A stretch of 64,000 bases of DNA, taken from an uncultured Anaerolineae bacterium (GTDB taxonomy: Bacteria; Chloroflexota; Anaerolineae; J036; Brachytrichaceae). A program made the translations under genes and the position numbers. The notes beneath the pieces were generated by a model. The model was given only the letters and a program-made list of their open reading frames with translations, was not told where the DNA came from and searched no databases. Below, piece by piece: positions 26,871 to 36,306 of this stretch; position 1 is the stretch's first letter; each line of letters opens with the position of its first letter. Location: contig CALGMA010000004.1 in NCBI GenBank assembly GCA_937959265.1, positions 120,421 through 184,420 of the forward strand, read 5' to 3'.

Positions 26871-27191
26871 ATGACGCTAATCGAAGCGCTTCAGACCATG
26901 GCTGCAAACTTTAATCCTGCGTTAGCCAAAGGCGTAAATGCGGTGATTCAATTGAACGCGACCGGCGACGGTGGCGGCAATTATGCATTGGCCATCGCTG
27001 ATGGCAAATTCGACGTGAAAGAGGGTGTGGCCGAACAGCCCACCGTCACCATCAACGTGGCTGCGCAGGACTGGATTGACATCATCGGCGGCCGGCTTGA
27101 TCCGACCAAGGCGTTTATGAGCGGCAAGCTGCGCATTGCCGGCGACCTCGGCCTGATGATGCGCTTCCAGCGCATGTTCATGACCGGCTGA
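26871..27191 (+). CDS. SCP2 sterol-carrier-like domain protein
   Basis: This 106-residue single-domain protein has the SCP2 pattern (NAVIQLNATGDGGGNYALAI, DVKEGVAEQPTVTINV, WIDIIGGRLDPTKAFMSGKL, GDLGLMMRFQRMF). Such domains bind lipids or other hydrophobic ligands in the cytoplasm. It stops 12 nt before the next gene, so the two are probably co-transcribed. Confidence 0.92.
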   Translation: MTLIEALQTMAANFNPALAKGVNAVIQLNATGDGGGNYALAIADGKFDVKEGVAEQPTVTINVAAQDWIDIIGGRLDPTKAFMSGKLRIAGDLGLMMRFQRMFMTG

Positions 27192-27203
27192 TTGAAAGGC
27201 CGA

Positions 27204-28049
27204 ATGGCCGAAGATACCCCCTTCGATGCCCTGGCTTGTGCCTGGCGATCCGGTGGGCCGGAGCAGGTCGCAAGCCTTTGCCATCCCAACGCCACGTGGA
27301 TCGTGGACGGCCGGCCATATCGTGGCCGCGCCGAAATCAGCGCCTATCTGCGCAGCACTGGCATCATGCCGCATCACGTGCGCATTTTGGTGCGCCGTGC
27401 ATTTCATGACTTGCGTGAGCCGGAATGGTGGGTGGCCGAATGGGCGCTGCGCGCTGTGGCGGACGATGGCTGCTGGCGCGAAGTGGAACAGGGCGTGATG
27501 CTGCGCTTCAGCGCCGGACAGATCGCCCATTTGCGCATTCACAACGACCATCGCAGCATCCGCGCTGTGGAAGCCGATGCGCCCCTGCGTGACGAAGCCT
27601 GGCCGTCGTCCATCCCGCCGCGGACGCGCAATATGACCTACGACGAAATCCTGGCCGTGCATTACCGACACGTGCGGCAGGGCTGGGCGCGCGGTGACGC
27701 CGAAACTGTCGTCAGTTGTCATGCGCCTGAGAGTCTGATCCAAACGTCGTTCGAAGTTGTGCGCGGTCATGACCAGTTGCGTCGCGCCGTACGAGCCTAC
27801 GACGAGAACTACGCCGACACGGTCATCACCGTGCATCGCGTCGTGTACAGCGGCGACTACCTGGCGATCCACCAGACCTGGAGCTGTACTAACCGCAAAA
27901 CCGGCGTGCGCGCCGATGATGAAGACCTCAACATCGGCGTCATGCAGGATGGCCGGTTTTGGCGCTGGCGCGAATACTACGACAGCACCCGATCGGCCCA
28001 AACGTTAGAGCAGACCGTGTTCGGCGCGAAGCGTATGGACGGGAACTGA
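27204..28049 (+). CDS. Tandem NTF2/SnoaL-like domain protein
   Basis: This 281-residue protein consists of two successive SnoaL/NTF2-like cone-shaped domains: residues about 1-125 (FDALACAWRSGGPEQVASLC, GRPYRGRAEISAYL) and about 140-270 (ILAVHYRHVRQGWARGDAE, VVRGHDQLRRAVRAY). Such domains serve as small-molecule enzymes or binding modules; the function here is unknown. ATG 27204 is preferred over TTG 27192. Confidence 0.85.
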   Translation: MAEDTPFDALACAWRSGGPEQVASLCHPNATWIVDGRPYRGRAEISAYLRSTGIMPHHVRILVRRAFHDLREPEWWVAEWALRAVADDGCWREVEQGVMLRFSAGQIAHLRIHNDHRSIRAVEADAPLRDEAWPSSIPPRTRNMTYDEILAVHYRHVRQGWARGDAETVVSCHAPESLIQTSFEVVRGHDQLRRAVRAYDENYADTVITVHRVVYSGDYLAIHQTWSCTNRKTGVRADDEDLNIGVMQDGRFWRWREYYDSTRSAQTLEQTVFGAKRMDGN

Positions 28050-28053
28050 CCTG

Positions 28054-29394
28054 CTAGCGATACAACGTCTGGAACAACTGCGGCGTGTATTCGTGCACGA
28101 TCTCGCTGGTGATCGCGCCGGCCTTGATGATATCGCGGTAGAGCAGGGCGCTGCGCCGGAACTGGCGCTCTTGTGTGTGGGTGTCCATTGCGACGAGGCC
28201 GAACTTCATGCGCCAGCCCTCGCTCCACTCGAAGTTGTCCACAAAGCTCCAGTGATAATAGCCGCGCACGTCGTAGCACATTTGGATAGCCTGCCAGGTG
28301 GTATGCAGATGTTGCACGAGGAAAGCCGGCCGCAGATCGTCGTCGTGATCCGGTAGGCCATTCTCGGTGATGTAGATCGGCAGCTTGTAGCGGCTGAGCT
28401 GCCGGACGAAGATCAAGATGCCCTCGGGATATATCTCGCCGAAGTTGAAATCAGTCATCGCCACGTCTTGCGGGTAGAGGAGCAGCTCGCTGTAGAACGT
28501 CTCGCGTTTAGTGTGATCGAACGCGACGCGATGTCGGGTGTAGTAGTTCAAACCGATCCAGTCGAGCGTGCCACGCAGTTTGCGCGCGCTCACCGGGGCG
28601 CCGCGCGCCAGGATCCACTGCCAACGACCCTTCACCAGCGCCTCCATGATGCTCTGATTGAACATGCTGTTGAGCGCCCGCGCGATCATCCCATCGAGCA
28701 AGTGGCCGGGACGCAAAGGTTGGAAGTGGCGCATATGGTGCGCCAGGCCAACACGGGCCAGCTTTTGCTTCTCGTGCAGGGTCTGATAGGCGACGGCGTG
28801 CGCAATGAGCATGTTGCGCAGTACCTGGGCTGTTAGCGCGGCGTCTTGCAAGCCAGGCGGCATGCGCCCGCCGGACAGGTAGCCCATGGTGGCGTAGACG
28901 TTCGGCTCGTTGATCGTGCACCACAAGTCGCACAGGTCGCCCAGCGCATGCACCACCTTCTCGGTAAATCGTCGGAAGAGTGGGACGATGACATCGGCAT
29001 CTTCCCAGGCGCGGCGCTCCTCCAGCCAGCATGGGTTCGTGAAGTGGTGGAGCGTGACCATCGGCTCGATGCCGCGCTGGCGCAAGGCAAGCAGCATGGC
29101 GCGATAGCGGTCGAGGGCGGCCGAATCGAATCGGCCCTCCCTGGGTTCGATGCGGCTCCATTCCACTGACAAACGGTGTGCATTCAGACCGAGTGCGACC
29201 ATCCGATCGAAATCCGCTTCGGCGTTGTTCCACCAGTCGCAGGCGATGCCGGAGCTGTCGCCGTTCATGATGCGTTCATGTGCCTGCTCCCATTGCCACC
29301 ACTGGTTGTTCGTGTTGTTGCCCTCCACCTGGTGGGCGGCGGTCGCAGTGCCCCATTTGAAGTCGGGGGGAAAGTGCAGGGTGAACTCGGACAC
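28054..29394 (-). CDS. Glycoside hydrolase family 1 (beta-glucosidase-like)
   Basis: This GH1 retaining beta-glycosidase has a TIM barrel with FPPDFKWGTATAAHQVEGNN, the acid/base glutamate in CTINEPNVYA, the nucleophile glutamate in PIYITENGLPD, and WSFVDNFEWSEGW near the sugar site. From GTG 29394 it is 446 residues, the usual size; an in-frame TTG at 29478 would add 28 unconserved residues. No signal peptide is seen, so it would split imported disaccharides in the cytoplasm. Confidence 0.93.
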   Translation of the reverse strand: MSEFTLHFPPDFKWGTATAAHQVEGNNTNNQWWQWEQAHERIMNGDSSGIACDWWNNAEADFDRMVALGLNAHRLSVEWSRIEPREGRFDSAALDRYRAMLLALRQRGIEPMVTLHHFTNPCWLEERRAWEDADVIVPLFRRFTEKVVHALGDLCDLWCTINEPNVYATMGYLSGGRMPPGLQDAALTAQVLRNMLIAHAVAYQTLHEKQKLARVGLAHHMRHFQPLRPGHLLDGMIARALNSMFNQSIMEALVKGRWQWILARGAPVSARKLRGTLDWIGLNYYTRHRVAFDHTKRETFYSELLLYPQDVAMTDFNFGEIYPEGILIFVRQLSRYKLPIYITENGLPDHDDDLRPAFLVQHLHTTWQAIQMCYDVRGYYHWSFVDNFEWSEGWRMKFGLVAMDTHTQERQFRRSALLYRDIIKAGAITSEIVHEYTPQLFQTLYR

Positions 29395-29493
29395 GGGTTG
29401 CGAAGAATCGGGACTTGACGACTTGATGACCGTTGGCAAGACGATTGATTGTCTGTTGGCGGGACGAGTTGCGAGCAAACGAGCGACGAGTGA

Positions 29494-30579
29494 CTATGCG
29501 GCTAAGCCGGTAGACTTGCGTATCGCGCGGGCGTGGTTGAACAGCCACCAACGCAGCGGAGAAAGCACGCACACCCACGCGCCAATGTGCCTGACCACCT
29601 GCCCGCCGAACCCTCGCTTGAAGCGATATACCCCCCATAGCCCGTCATTGCGTTTCTCGAAGTTGGCTTCGAGTGTGGCTTCGTCTTCATCCGGCACGCC
29701 CCACATATCGTAGGTCTTGCAGCCGCGCTGTCGTGCCCAGAGCATCGCTTCCCATTGCAGCAGATAGGTGGACATCAGCTCGCGGTAGTTATTGGTGCTG
29801 GCGCCGTAGAGGTAGATGGCGCGCTCGCCCAGCGCCGTCACGATCAAAGCGGCTAGTGGCTCGTGCTGATACTCGGCGATCAGCAGCCGAGCCCGCGCAT
29901 CCGCACCGCGCGTGAACAAGTCGAGGAAATCACGATAGTAGGACACTGGGTGAATGGCGAACACGTCACGTTCCGCCGTCGTGCGCATCATGGCGTAGAA
30001 CAGCTCGGCGTCGTCCACGTTGCCGACGCGCACCGTCACGCCGCGCCGCTTGGCCAGCCCAATGTTGTAGCGTGTCTTCTGCTTCATTGCCGCCAGGATG
30101 TCCACGTCTTCATCTACATCCAGGTTGACCCAGATAGTGCGGCGCGGCTGCACGCTGAAATCCACCGGCTGCAGTTTCAAGCGTTCGAGCAGGTGGCGAT
30201 CCGACGGCGTGTCGAGTAGATCTGGTTCGATCACGACGGCAAAGACGCCGTGATGACGCGCTAGGCGATAGACGGTACGCATGGCGGCTTCTGCATATCT
30301 ATCGTCGTCCCAGTTCACCACCGGTCCGCGTGGAATGTAGGCAATTCTGCCCAAGCCGTAGGGCAGTGTGCGCATCAACGTCAACGCTACGCCGACCGGC
30401 CCGTTTTGATCGCTGAGCACGCTGGCCCGTGCGGTGCGCCATCCATGTGCAGCCTTGAGCTTGCCCCATGCTTGGGTCTGCAGGATGTGACCGTGGGGGT
30501 GTCGCGAGACGAAACCGTCCCACTCGGACTCGGAAATTTCGCGCGGCCGGGCGCGCTGCGGAACCTGGCGAGATCGCAT
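29494..30579 (-). CDS. FemAB/FemX-family aminoacyltransferase
   Basis: This 361-residue protein carries the paired GNAT folds of the Fem family (HILQTQAWGKLKAAHGWR, YIPRGPVVNW, MKQKTRYNIGLAKRRGV, YLYGASTNNYRELMSTYLLQ, KTYDMWGVPD, FKRGFGGQVVRHIG). Family members add amino acids from aminoacyl-tRNA to the lipid II peptide bridge. The residue added here cannot be predicted. It lies between GH1 and tRNA-Pro on the minus strand. Confidence 0.92.
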   Translation of the reverse strand: MRSRQVPQRARPREISESEWDGFVSRHPHGHILQTQAWGKLKAAHGWRTARASVLSDQNGPVGVALTLMRTLPYGLGRIAYIPRGPVVNWDDDRYAEAAMRTVYRLARHHGVFAVVIEPDLLDTPSDRHLLERLKLQPVDFSVQPRRTIWVNLDVDEDVDILAAMKQKTRYNIGLAKRRGVTVRVGNVDDAELFYAMMRTTAERDVFAIHPVSYYRDFLDLFTRGADARARLLIAEYQHEPLAALIVTALGERAIYLYGASTNNYRELMSTYLLQWEAMLWARQRGCKTYDMWGVPDEDEATLEANFEKRNDGLWGVYRFKRGFGGQVVRHIGAWVCVLSPLRWWLFNHARAIRKSTGLAA

Positions 30580-30598
30580 CCTATGAGCGCATACGGAG

Positions 30599-30632
30599 AG
30601 GGCGAAGCACCTTTGCAGGAGTGCTTCGCCCT
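30599..30632. repeat. 12-bp palindromic hairpin downstream of tRNA-Pro
   Basis: Arms 30599-30610 and 30621-30632 are perfectly complementary with a 10-nt loop. It follows the 3' end of tRNA-Pro on the minus strand by 6 nt, so it could stop that transcript, but there is no T-run. It shares the GGCGAAGCA core with the infA-leader hairpin. Confidence 0.7.
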
Positions 30633-30638
30633 GCTCAA

Positions 30639-30712
30639 TCGGGGAACAGGGATTTGAACCCTGGACCTCTGCGACCCGAACGCAGCGCGCTACCAGGCTG
30701 CGCCATTCCCCG
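30639..30712 (-). tRNA. tRNA-Pro (anticodon CGG)
   Basis: CGGGGAA acceptor pairs with TTCCCCG. Anticodon stem CTGCG/CGCAG encloses TTCGGGT. T-arm CAGGG/CCCTG with TTCAAAT loop. Discriminator A; no encoded CCA. Confidence 0.95.
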
Positions 30713-30819
30713 ATAATACTTCGCGATTATACACAGGCTTACCCATGACGTTCGCGGCGCGACGGACGCAAAGCGGCTTACGGATGTACTCAAATTCAGC
30801 CTCCGATAAGCGGCGTGAA

Positions 30820-30890
30820 TATACTACGCACACGCGAAAGCGTTAATGCCGGAAGCGGTAACCCTGTGCCGGCGACGTGTGCGTCGCCGG
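30820..30890 (+). promoter_or_regulatory. -10 box and leader hairpin before aldolase gene
   Basis: TATACT at 30820-30825 would give a leader of about 80 nt. A 9-bp stem (30869-30877 with 30882-30890, tetraloop) lies just before the AAGGAG ribosome site. The rest of 30713-30912 shows nothing clear. Confidence 0.5.
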
Positions 30891-30912
30891 TGACCTGTCA
30901 AGGAGAGTTCTC

Positions 30913-32367
30913 ATGTCCAATACGATTCGCGAATTGATCTATGCGACCGGAGAAGCGATCGAGGTGATTGCTGGTAAGGCGCAGATGCGGCGCGACGACT
31001 CCATGCTCACTATGGACTTGGGTGTGGAGGTGCGCGACGAAGCCAGTCTGCGCGCCAAGGGGATTGATGCTTTGGTGAATGCGGCGGTGTTCGGCGCGCC
31101 GGCGCAGCAGTCTGCTGCGCGCTGGTTGATCTGGGAAACGGGGCAGGCGCTGGGCATCCGCCCGGCGTCTATCCACGAGCTATACGTCGCGCGTGGGCGT
31201 AACGCGCTCGACCACACCTTTACCACGCCGGCCATGAACATCCGCATGATGGCCTACGACACCGCACGTGCGGCCATCCGTGCGGCGGTCGAAGCGAAGG
31301 TCGGTGCGTTCATCTTCGAGATTGCCCGCAGCGAGATGGCCTATACCGAACAGCGCCCGGCCGAGTACACCACCGTCATGATCGCCGCTGCCATCAAAGA
31401 GGGCTATCGCGGTCCGCTGTTCATCCAGGGCGATCACTTTCAGGTGAATGCCAAGAAATACAAGACTGACGCAGACGCCGAGCTGGCTGCCGTGCGCAAG
31501 CTCATTGATGAGGCGCTGGCCGCCGGCTTCTACAACATTGACATTGATACTTCCACGCTTGTAGACCTGAGTAAGCCGACGCTCGATGAGCAGCAGCGTC
31601 TGAACTATGAGCTGTGCGCGCTGTTTAGCGATTACATTCGACAACGTCAGCCGGCCGGCCTAGTTGTTTCGCTAGGTGGTGAGATTGGCGAAGTCGGCCA
31701 GAAAAACAGCGACATTCACGAGCTGCGTGCGTTCATGAGTGGCTACTTGCGCAACATCAAGCACCAACCGGGCATCAGCAAGATCTCCATCCAGACCGGC
31801 ACATCGCACGGCGGGGTAGTGCTGCCCGATGGCTCGATTGCCGATGTGAACATTGACTTCGACACGTTACGCGAACTCTCCACGGCTGCTCGCGAGGAGT
31901 ATGGCATGGGCGGCGCGGTGCAGCACGGCGCCAGCACGTTGCCCGAAGAAGCCTTTGGTAAGTTCGTGCAGGCCGGTGCGATCGAGGTCCACCTGGCCAC
32001 TGCCTTCCAGCAAATCGCCTACGCCAATTTGCCCAGGGCGCTCAACGACGAAATCACCCAGTGGTTGTTCAAGAACGCCGCTGACGAGCGCAAGCCAGGC
32101 GATACGGATGAGCAATTCCTGCACAAGACGCGCAAGAAAGCTACCGGGGCGTTCAAGAAGGAGCTGTGGTCGTTGCCCGAAGCCGATCGCGCCCGAGTGC
32201 GTGATGCGTTGCAGCAGCGCTTCAGTATGCTGTTTAATCGCCTGAATGTAGAGCGGACGAAGGCAATCGTAGAGAGCTTTGTGACGGTGCGCGAGGTGCA
32301 CAAGCGTCCTGAGGACTTCGGCTTGGCCCAAGCGGTGGCTGAGGATGTGCGCGGCTTGGCGGATTGA
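30913..32367 (+). CDS. Class II aldolase homologue (fructose-bisphosphate aldolase-like), long form
   Basis: This 484-residue protein resembles class II zinc aldolases: FEIARSEMAYTEQRPAEYTT, the zinc/catalytic segment PLFIQGDHFQVNAKKY, FYNIDIDTSTLVDLSKPT, VSLGGEIGEVGQKNS, SIQTGTSHGGVVLPDG and GGAVQHGASTLPEEAF. It is about 150 residues longer than classic enzymes, with an N-terminal helical part (1-90) and a lysine-rich C-terminal helical part (about 390-484). The substrate could be a phosphoketose other than fructose bisphosphate. An AAGGAG site precedes ATG 30913. Confidence 0.85.
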   Translation: MSNTIRELIYATGEAIEVIAGKAQMRRDDSMLTMDLGVEVRDEASLRAKGIDALVNAAVFGAPAQQSAARWLIWETGQALGIRPASIHELYVARGRNALDHTFTTPAMNIRMMAYDTARAAIRAAVEAKVGAFIFEIARSEMAYTEQRPAEYTTVMIAAAIKEGYRGPLFIQGDHFQVNAKKYKTDADAELAAVRKLIDEALAAGFYNIDIDTSTLVDLSKPTLDEQQRLNYELCALFSDYIRQRQPAGLVVSLGGEIGEVGQKNSDIHELRAFMSGYLRNIKHQPGISKISIQTGTSHGGVVLPDGSIADVNIDFDTLRELSTAAREEYGMGGAVQHGASTLPEEAFGKFVQAGAIEVHLATAFQQIAYANLPRALNDEITQWLFKNAADERKPGDTDEQFLHKTRKKATGAFKKELWSLPEADRARVRDALQQRFSMLFNRLNVERTKAIVESFVTVREVHKRPEDFGLAQAVAEDVRGLAD

Positions 32368-32437
32368 ACGGTTGCATGGGCTGGCAGGCTGGGTTGTGTG
32401 TGTGGCGTGATCGCCGGATACGCAACTGAAATCGGGA

Positions 32438-33565
32438 ATGATCAAGCGACGCGTGTTGTTTTTGACGAGTCCGGTGGGACCGCTCGGGTCGGGGGAAGGG
32501 GGGGGTGTCGAGACAAATCTGATGAACTTGACGCCCATCTTGGCGCGGCGAGGGCACAAGGTTGCCATCGCCGCGCCGGCAGGCAGCATCCAGCCGTCGC
32601 CCGATGTGCTGGTGTATCAAGTCGAGGGCAAGCCACCGCCCTACGCGACGACTGCGCGGCGAGATGCGCCGATTATTTGCCAGGCTGACGGCGTGCTGGA
32701 GCGCATGTGGGAGCTGGCCATGCGCATCCAGGATCAATACGATGCGATCATCGGCATCAACTACGACTGGATCGCCTACTACCTCACCCCCTTCTTCAAA
32801 ACGCCGGTTGGCCACATCATCAGCATCGCCTCCACGATTGACGCCGTGGACGAGATCATCCGTGAACGGTTCTACGAATATCCGAACCACTTCGCGGTGA
32901 ACACATGCGCGCAGGCAGCTACCTTCCCGTTCATTGACCCTTGTCGCATGATGTCGCTCTACGGCGGCATTGATCTGGCGAAGTACGCGTTCAACCCCAC
33001 GCCGCAGCATCGCATCAGTTGGGTAGCGCGCATCTCGCCGGAGAAGGGGCTGGAGGACGCGTTTGCTGTGGCGCAGCGCTTGCGCATGCCGCTCGATGTG
33101 TGCGGCAAGATGCAGCACCCAGAGTATTGGAACGACTGTATTGCGCGCTACCCAGACGTGGATGTGACGTACCATGGGTTCCTGAGCCAGGACGCATTGC
33201 ATCGCGTTGTGCGCAACACAAAGGCGATGTTGATGACGCCTCACTGGATTGAAGCCTTTGGCAACACGTGCATCGAGGCATTGGCTGGCGGCACGCCGGT
33301 GGTCGCCTACAACGAAGGCGGCCCGTCGGAGCTGGTGCAGGATGGCGTCAGTGGCTTCCTCACACCGCCGCGCGACTTGGATGCGCTGATCGAGGCCGTG
33401 CGCCAGGTAGATCGCCTGGATCGGCAGAATGCCCGCAAGCGCGCCGAGCAATTTTCGCTGGAGCGCTTCGCTGATCGTTATGAGCGCTTCGTCGAGCATG
33501 TGATCTACGGCGACCCACAGGCGCTCGTCGAATGGGAGCTGCAAGCGTCGCACCCGCACTACTGA
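32438..33565 (+). CDS. Glycosyltransferase family 4 (GT-B)
   Basis: This 375-residue GT-B enzyme has an N-terminal Rossmann domain (RRVLFLTSPVGPLGSGEGGG, VETNLMNLTPILARRGHKVA) and the GT1/GT4 C-terminal domain (HRISWVARISPEKGLEDAFA, PHWIEAFGNTCIEALAGGTP with the EX7E motif, VVAYNEGGPSELV). It moves a sugar from a nucleotide donor; donor and acceptor are unknown. It ends 67 nt before the permease start. Confidence 0.92.
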   Translation: MIKRRVLFLTSPVGPLGSGEGGGVETNLMNLTPILARRGHKVAIAAPAGSIQPSPDVLVYQVEGKPPPYATTARRDAPIICQADGVLERMWELAMRIQDQYDAIIGINYDWIAYYLTPFFKTPVGHIISIASTIDAVDEIIRERFYEYPNHFAVNTCAQAATFPFIDPCRMMSLYGGIDLAKYAFNPTPQHRISWVARISPEKGLEDAFAVAQRLRMPLDVCGKMQHPEYWNDCIARYPDVDVTYHGFLSQDALHRVVRNTKAMLMTPHWIEAFGNTCIEALAGGTPVVAYNEGGPSELVQDGVSGFLTPPRDLDALIEAVRQVDRLDRQNARKRAEQFSLERFADRYERFVEHVIYGDPQALVEWELQASHPHY

Positions 33566-33632
33566 AAACGTGTATTTCTGGCCGGCTTCCCCGCTCATTC
33601 TTAACACAATCATCACATTTGCGGAGAAAGCC

Positions 33633-35495
33633 GTGCAACGAAGTAATACCTGGACTGCCCCTTCTGCTCGGTGGGCTGTCGTTTCCCCGAAGTCGCTGCT
33701 GGCGTTCGCGCTGGCCATCATCAGCATCACCCTGATCGCCAACTTGCCGGGTGATTTGTCGTCGGCGGGCAAAGTGTCGCTGGGCGTATTCGCACTCACC
33801 GTCATCGGCTGGACGCTGACCAAGTTGAACGATACCTTCGTCGCCCTGTTTGCTGCTTGCGGGTTGGTCGTCTCGCGGACGATCTCGACCGAGAACTTCT
33901 TCGCCAGCTTGGGCAATTCGGTGGTGTGGTTGATGATCGGCGCATTCGTCGTAGCGAGCGCGCTGAACAAATCGGGCGTCTCGGCCCGATTGACTTCATT
34001 AGCGACGCGCAGCGCCAGGAACATCGGCCAATTGTTCTACCTGCTGACCGGCGTGCTGCTCGTCAGCGCGTTGCTCATTCCTTCTACCTCGGCGCGTGCC
34101 GCGTTGATGACGCCGATCTACCTGACGATGGCAAGTGCGTTCAACGACGCGAAGTTGAACCGCGCCTTGGCCATTTTGCTGCCGGTGATCATTCTGCAGA
34201 CAGCAGTGGCGTCGTTGGTCGGCGCCGGCGCTCATCTGGTCATCAACGACGTGCTCGCCCAACTCACCGGCCGTGCATTGTCCTTCTTCCAGTGGTTACT
34301 GATGGGCCTGCCGTTTGCCGCCGTTAGCGCGTTTGGCACCACCTGGGTGATCTTGCGGCTGTTCCTCGACAAAGAGCGGCGCGCGTTGCCTTTGAACGTG
34401 CATACGCTGGCGTCGCTGCCTCGTCCAGGCGCTTGGAGTCGTGAGGAGCGCTTCGTCACGGCTGTGGCGGCGGCGATGGCTGTCCTGTGGGCTACCGAGA
34501 CGTTGCATGGCCTGGATAACGCGCTGGTAGCCGTGGCCGGCGCGTTGGCCGTCACATTACCGGGAGTCGGGCCAGTCAAGTTCAAGGATGCGACGAAGGG
34601 AATCGAGTGGGAGATGATCATCTTCGTCGCAGCTACGCTCAGCTTATCAGAGGCGCTCGTGCAGTCGGGTGCGGGTAAGTGGCTGGTGGATCAGCTCTTG
34701 GTACGCAGCGGCGTAGCCGATTTGAGTTCGGCGCTGCTCGCGCTCAGCGCGATCGTCATCATCACGTTGACTTCGCACCTCTATATCGCTTCACGCTCTG
34801 CGCGTGGCGCAGTCATCGCGCCGCTTACCGTGCTGCTCGCCTTCACGCTGGGTATAGATCCAGTCGTGCTGGGATTCGTCACAGCTGCTGGTGTGGGCTA
34901 TTGCATCACCCTGGTTGCCAGCGCCAAACCGCTTGCTATGTTCCAGCAAATCGGTGGTGGCGAGTCGGCTCACACATTCGCCGCCGCTGATTTGATCAAG
35001 CTCAGCGCGCTGCTAGCGCCGGCCCATGTCGTGTTGATCGTGCTGTTTGGCCTGCTGTATTGGCCGCTCTTCGGCGCCGAGCCACGACTGCTTGCGGTAG
35101 CACAGATGACTTCACCGTCCGATGTGCGCGCCCGTATTGAAACGGCGCCCCTCGCCATCGGCCTGCCGGGCTTACGGCGCGGCGGCGCTTTCATCGAGGC
35201 GCCGTTGATGAGCCAGGCTGGCATTGCCAGTGTGGGAGGACAGTTGACACTGAGATCCTCTGCGTCCTGTGCATGTGCGCCTCCAGCGAACGGCTCCAGC
35301 AGTGCGCTGCCTGCAGTCGTTGCGCCGGCAAACGCGGACCAGCCGGCGCTTTCGCACGGTGATGGTCAGGTGTCCGATGTTCACAGTCCGGCTGATCCGC
35401 GACCTCCTGCGCCGAACGCGACCGCCCCGGCAGTGCCGCCGACGAGCACGCCACAACCACCCGACGACGATGACGATCTAGGCGATGATGATTGA
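33633..35495 (+). CDS. SLC13/DASS-type anion permease with acidic C-terminal tail
   Basis: This 620-residue membrane protein of the divalent anion:sodium symporter family has about 12 membrane segments. ASLGNSVVWLMIGAFVVASAL and IPSTSARAALMTPIYLTMA match the family's paired repeat motifs. The last 130 residues are not typical: a Pro/Ala-rich, cysteine-containing disordered region ending PPDDDDDLGDDD. GTG 33633 follows GGAGAAA and is preferred over the in-frame GTG at 33570. The substrate is unknown (dicarboxylate, sulfate or similar). Confidence 0.88.
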   Translation: MQRSNTWTAPSARWAVVSPKSLLAFALAIISITLIANLPGDLSSAGKVSLGVFALTVIGWTLTKLNDTFVALFAACGLVVSRTISTENFFASLGNSVVWLMIGAFVVASALNKSGVSARLTSLATRSARNIGQLFYLLTGVLLVSALLIPSTSARAALMTPIYLTMASAFNDAKLNRALAILLPVIILQTAVASLVGAGAHLVINDVLAQLTGRALSFFQWLLMGLPFAAVSAFGTTWVILRLFLDKERRALPLNVHTLASLPRPGAWSREERFVTAVAAAMAVLWATETLHGLDNALVAVAGALAVTLPGVGPVKFKDATKGIEWEMIIFVAATLSLSEALVQSGAGKWLVDQLLVRSGVADLSSALLALSAIVIITLTSHLYIASRSARGAVIAPLTVLLAFTLGIDPVVLGFVTAAGVGYCITLVASAKPLAMFQQIGGGESAHTFAAADLIKLSALLAPAHVVLIVLFGLLYWPLFGAEPRLLAVAQMTSPSDVRARIETAPLAIGLPGLRRGGAFIEAPLMSQAGIASVGGQLTLRSSASCACAPPANGSSSALPAVVAPANADQPALSHGDGQVSDVHSPADPRPPAPNATAPAVPPTSTPQPPDDDDDLGDDD

Positions 35496-35704
35496 TTACG
35501 TCGCCGGCTGGATGCAGCAGTGTATTTATTCCGGCGCGAGTCGCTCTATCAAAGTGGGGCAAAGGTTGCGGAGTATGCGTCTGCGTTCGGCGGCCGGCCG
35601 GAGCCGGGCAGAGGCATAACGCCCGATCTGGCGCCTCACGTGCCAACGTTGGTCCCCAAGAGCGGTTTCGTCCGGACGAGGCCGTTGCAACTTTGGAGGT
35701 TCGA
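35496..35704. other. Intergenic stretch before secreted solenoid gene
   Basis: 209 nt between the permease and the secreted protein. Only short GC-rich inverted pairs are seen; no convincing promoter was found. A GGAGG ribosome site occupies the last part. Confidence 0.4.
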
Positions 35705-36280
35705 ATGAATCACCTGAGAACGATGAAGCGAGTGGCGCTGGCGCTCATGTTTGTAGGCGTATCGGCAGTGGCGACTGCAAATGTGGCACACGCCGAAGAG
35801 ACTCAGTGCCGTGGCGCAATCGGCCCGGTGACGCTCGACAATGTGTTCGTGCCTGATGGGGCGAGCTGCACGTTGAACGGCACGCGGCTGATCGGCACGC
35901 TGAAGGTGGGCACGGGCGCGACGCTCGTCGCTAACAGCGTGCGGGTCAACGGCAACATTCAGGCTGAGGGAAGCGCGTCGGTGACGGTTCAGGGGAGCTC
36001 GCGCGTGGGTGGCAGCGTGCAGATCAAGCAAGGCGGCAGCGCCAGCGTGCGTGGTGTGCGCATCAGCGGCGACTTGCAGTTCGATGAGATGTATGGGACA
36101 CTCGATGCATCACAGAACGTGATCGGCGGCAACTTACAAGCCTTCAAGAACATGGGCGGGTTGGTGATCGCGAACAACCGCGTCGCCCAAAACCTGCAAT
36201 GCAAAGAGAACAACCCGCCGCCGGTAGGCGGTGGCAACACAGCCGGCAGCAAAGAAGATCAGTGCGAAGCGTTGTGGTAA
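35705..36280 (+). CDS. Secreted beta-solenoid-like protein of unknown function
   Basis: The 191-residue product has a signal peptide (MKRVALALMFVGVSAVATAN, cleavage near AHA-EE, about residue 30). The mature part reads as short repeating strands with alternating small and valine residues (VTLDNVFVPDGASCTLNGT, GTLKVGTGATLVANSVRVNG, GNIQAEGSASVTVQGSS, GGSVQIKQGGSASVRGVRIS), as in polymer-forming bactofilin-like or right-handed beta-helix proteins. Three cysteines near the ends (about 37, 52 and 171-188) may form a disulfide. The start follows GGAGG by 6 nt. The role is unknown; it lies just before the sigma/CHAT block. Confidence 0.85.
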   Translation: MNHLRTMKRVALALMFVGVSAVATANVAHAEETQCRGAIGPVTLDNVFVPDGASCTLNGTRLIGTLKVGTGATLVANSVRVNGNIQAEGSASVTVQGSSRVGGSVQIKQGGSASVRGVRISGDLQFDEMYGTLDASQNVIGGNLQAFKNMGGLVIANNRVAQNLQCKENNPPPVGGGNTAGSKEDQCEALW

Positions 36281-36306
36281 GTGTGAGTCGTCAGATGTGA
36301 GTGTGA

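Noticed and set aside
32234..34024. 596-codon minus-strand ORF over the GT4 and permease genes
   Set aside because: It covers two genes with conserved motifs on the other strand and shows no domain of its own.
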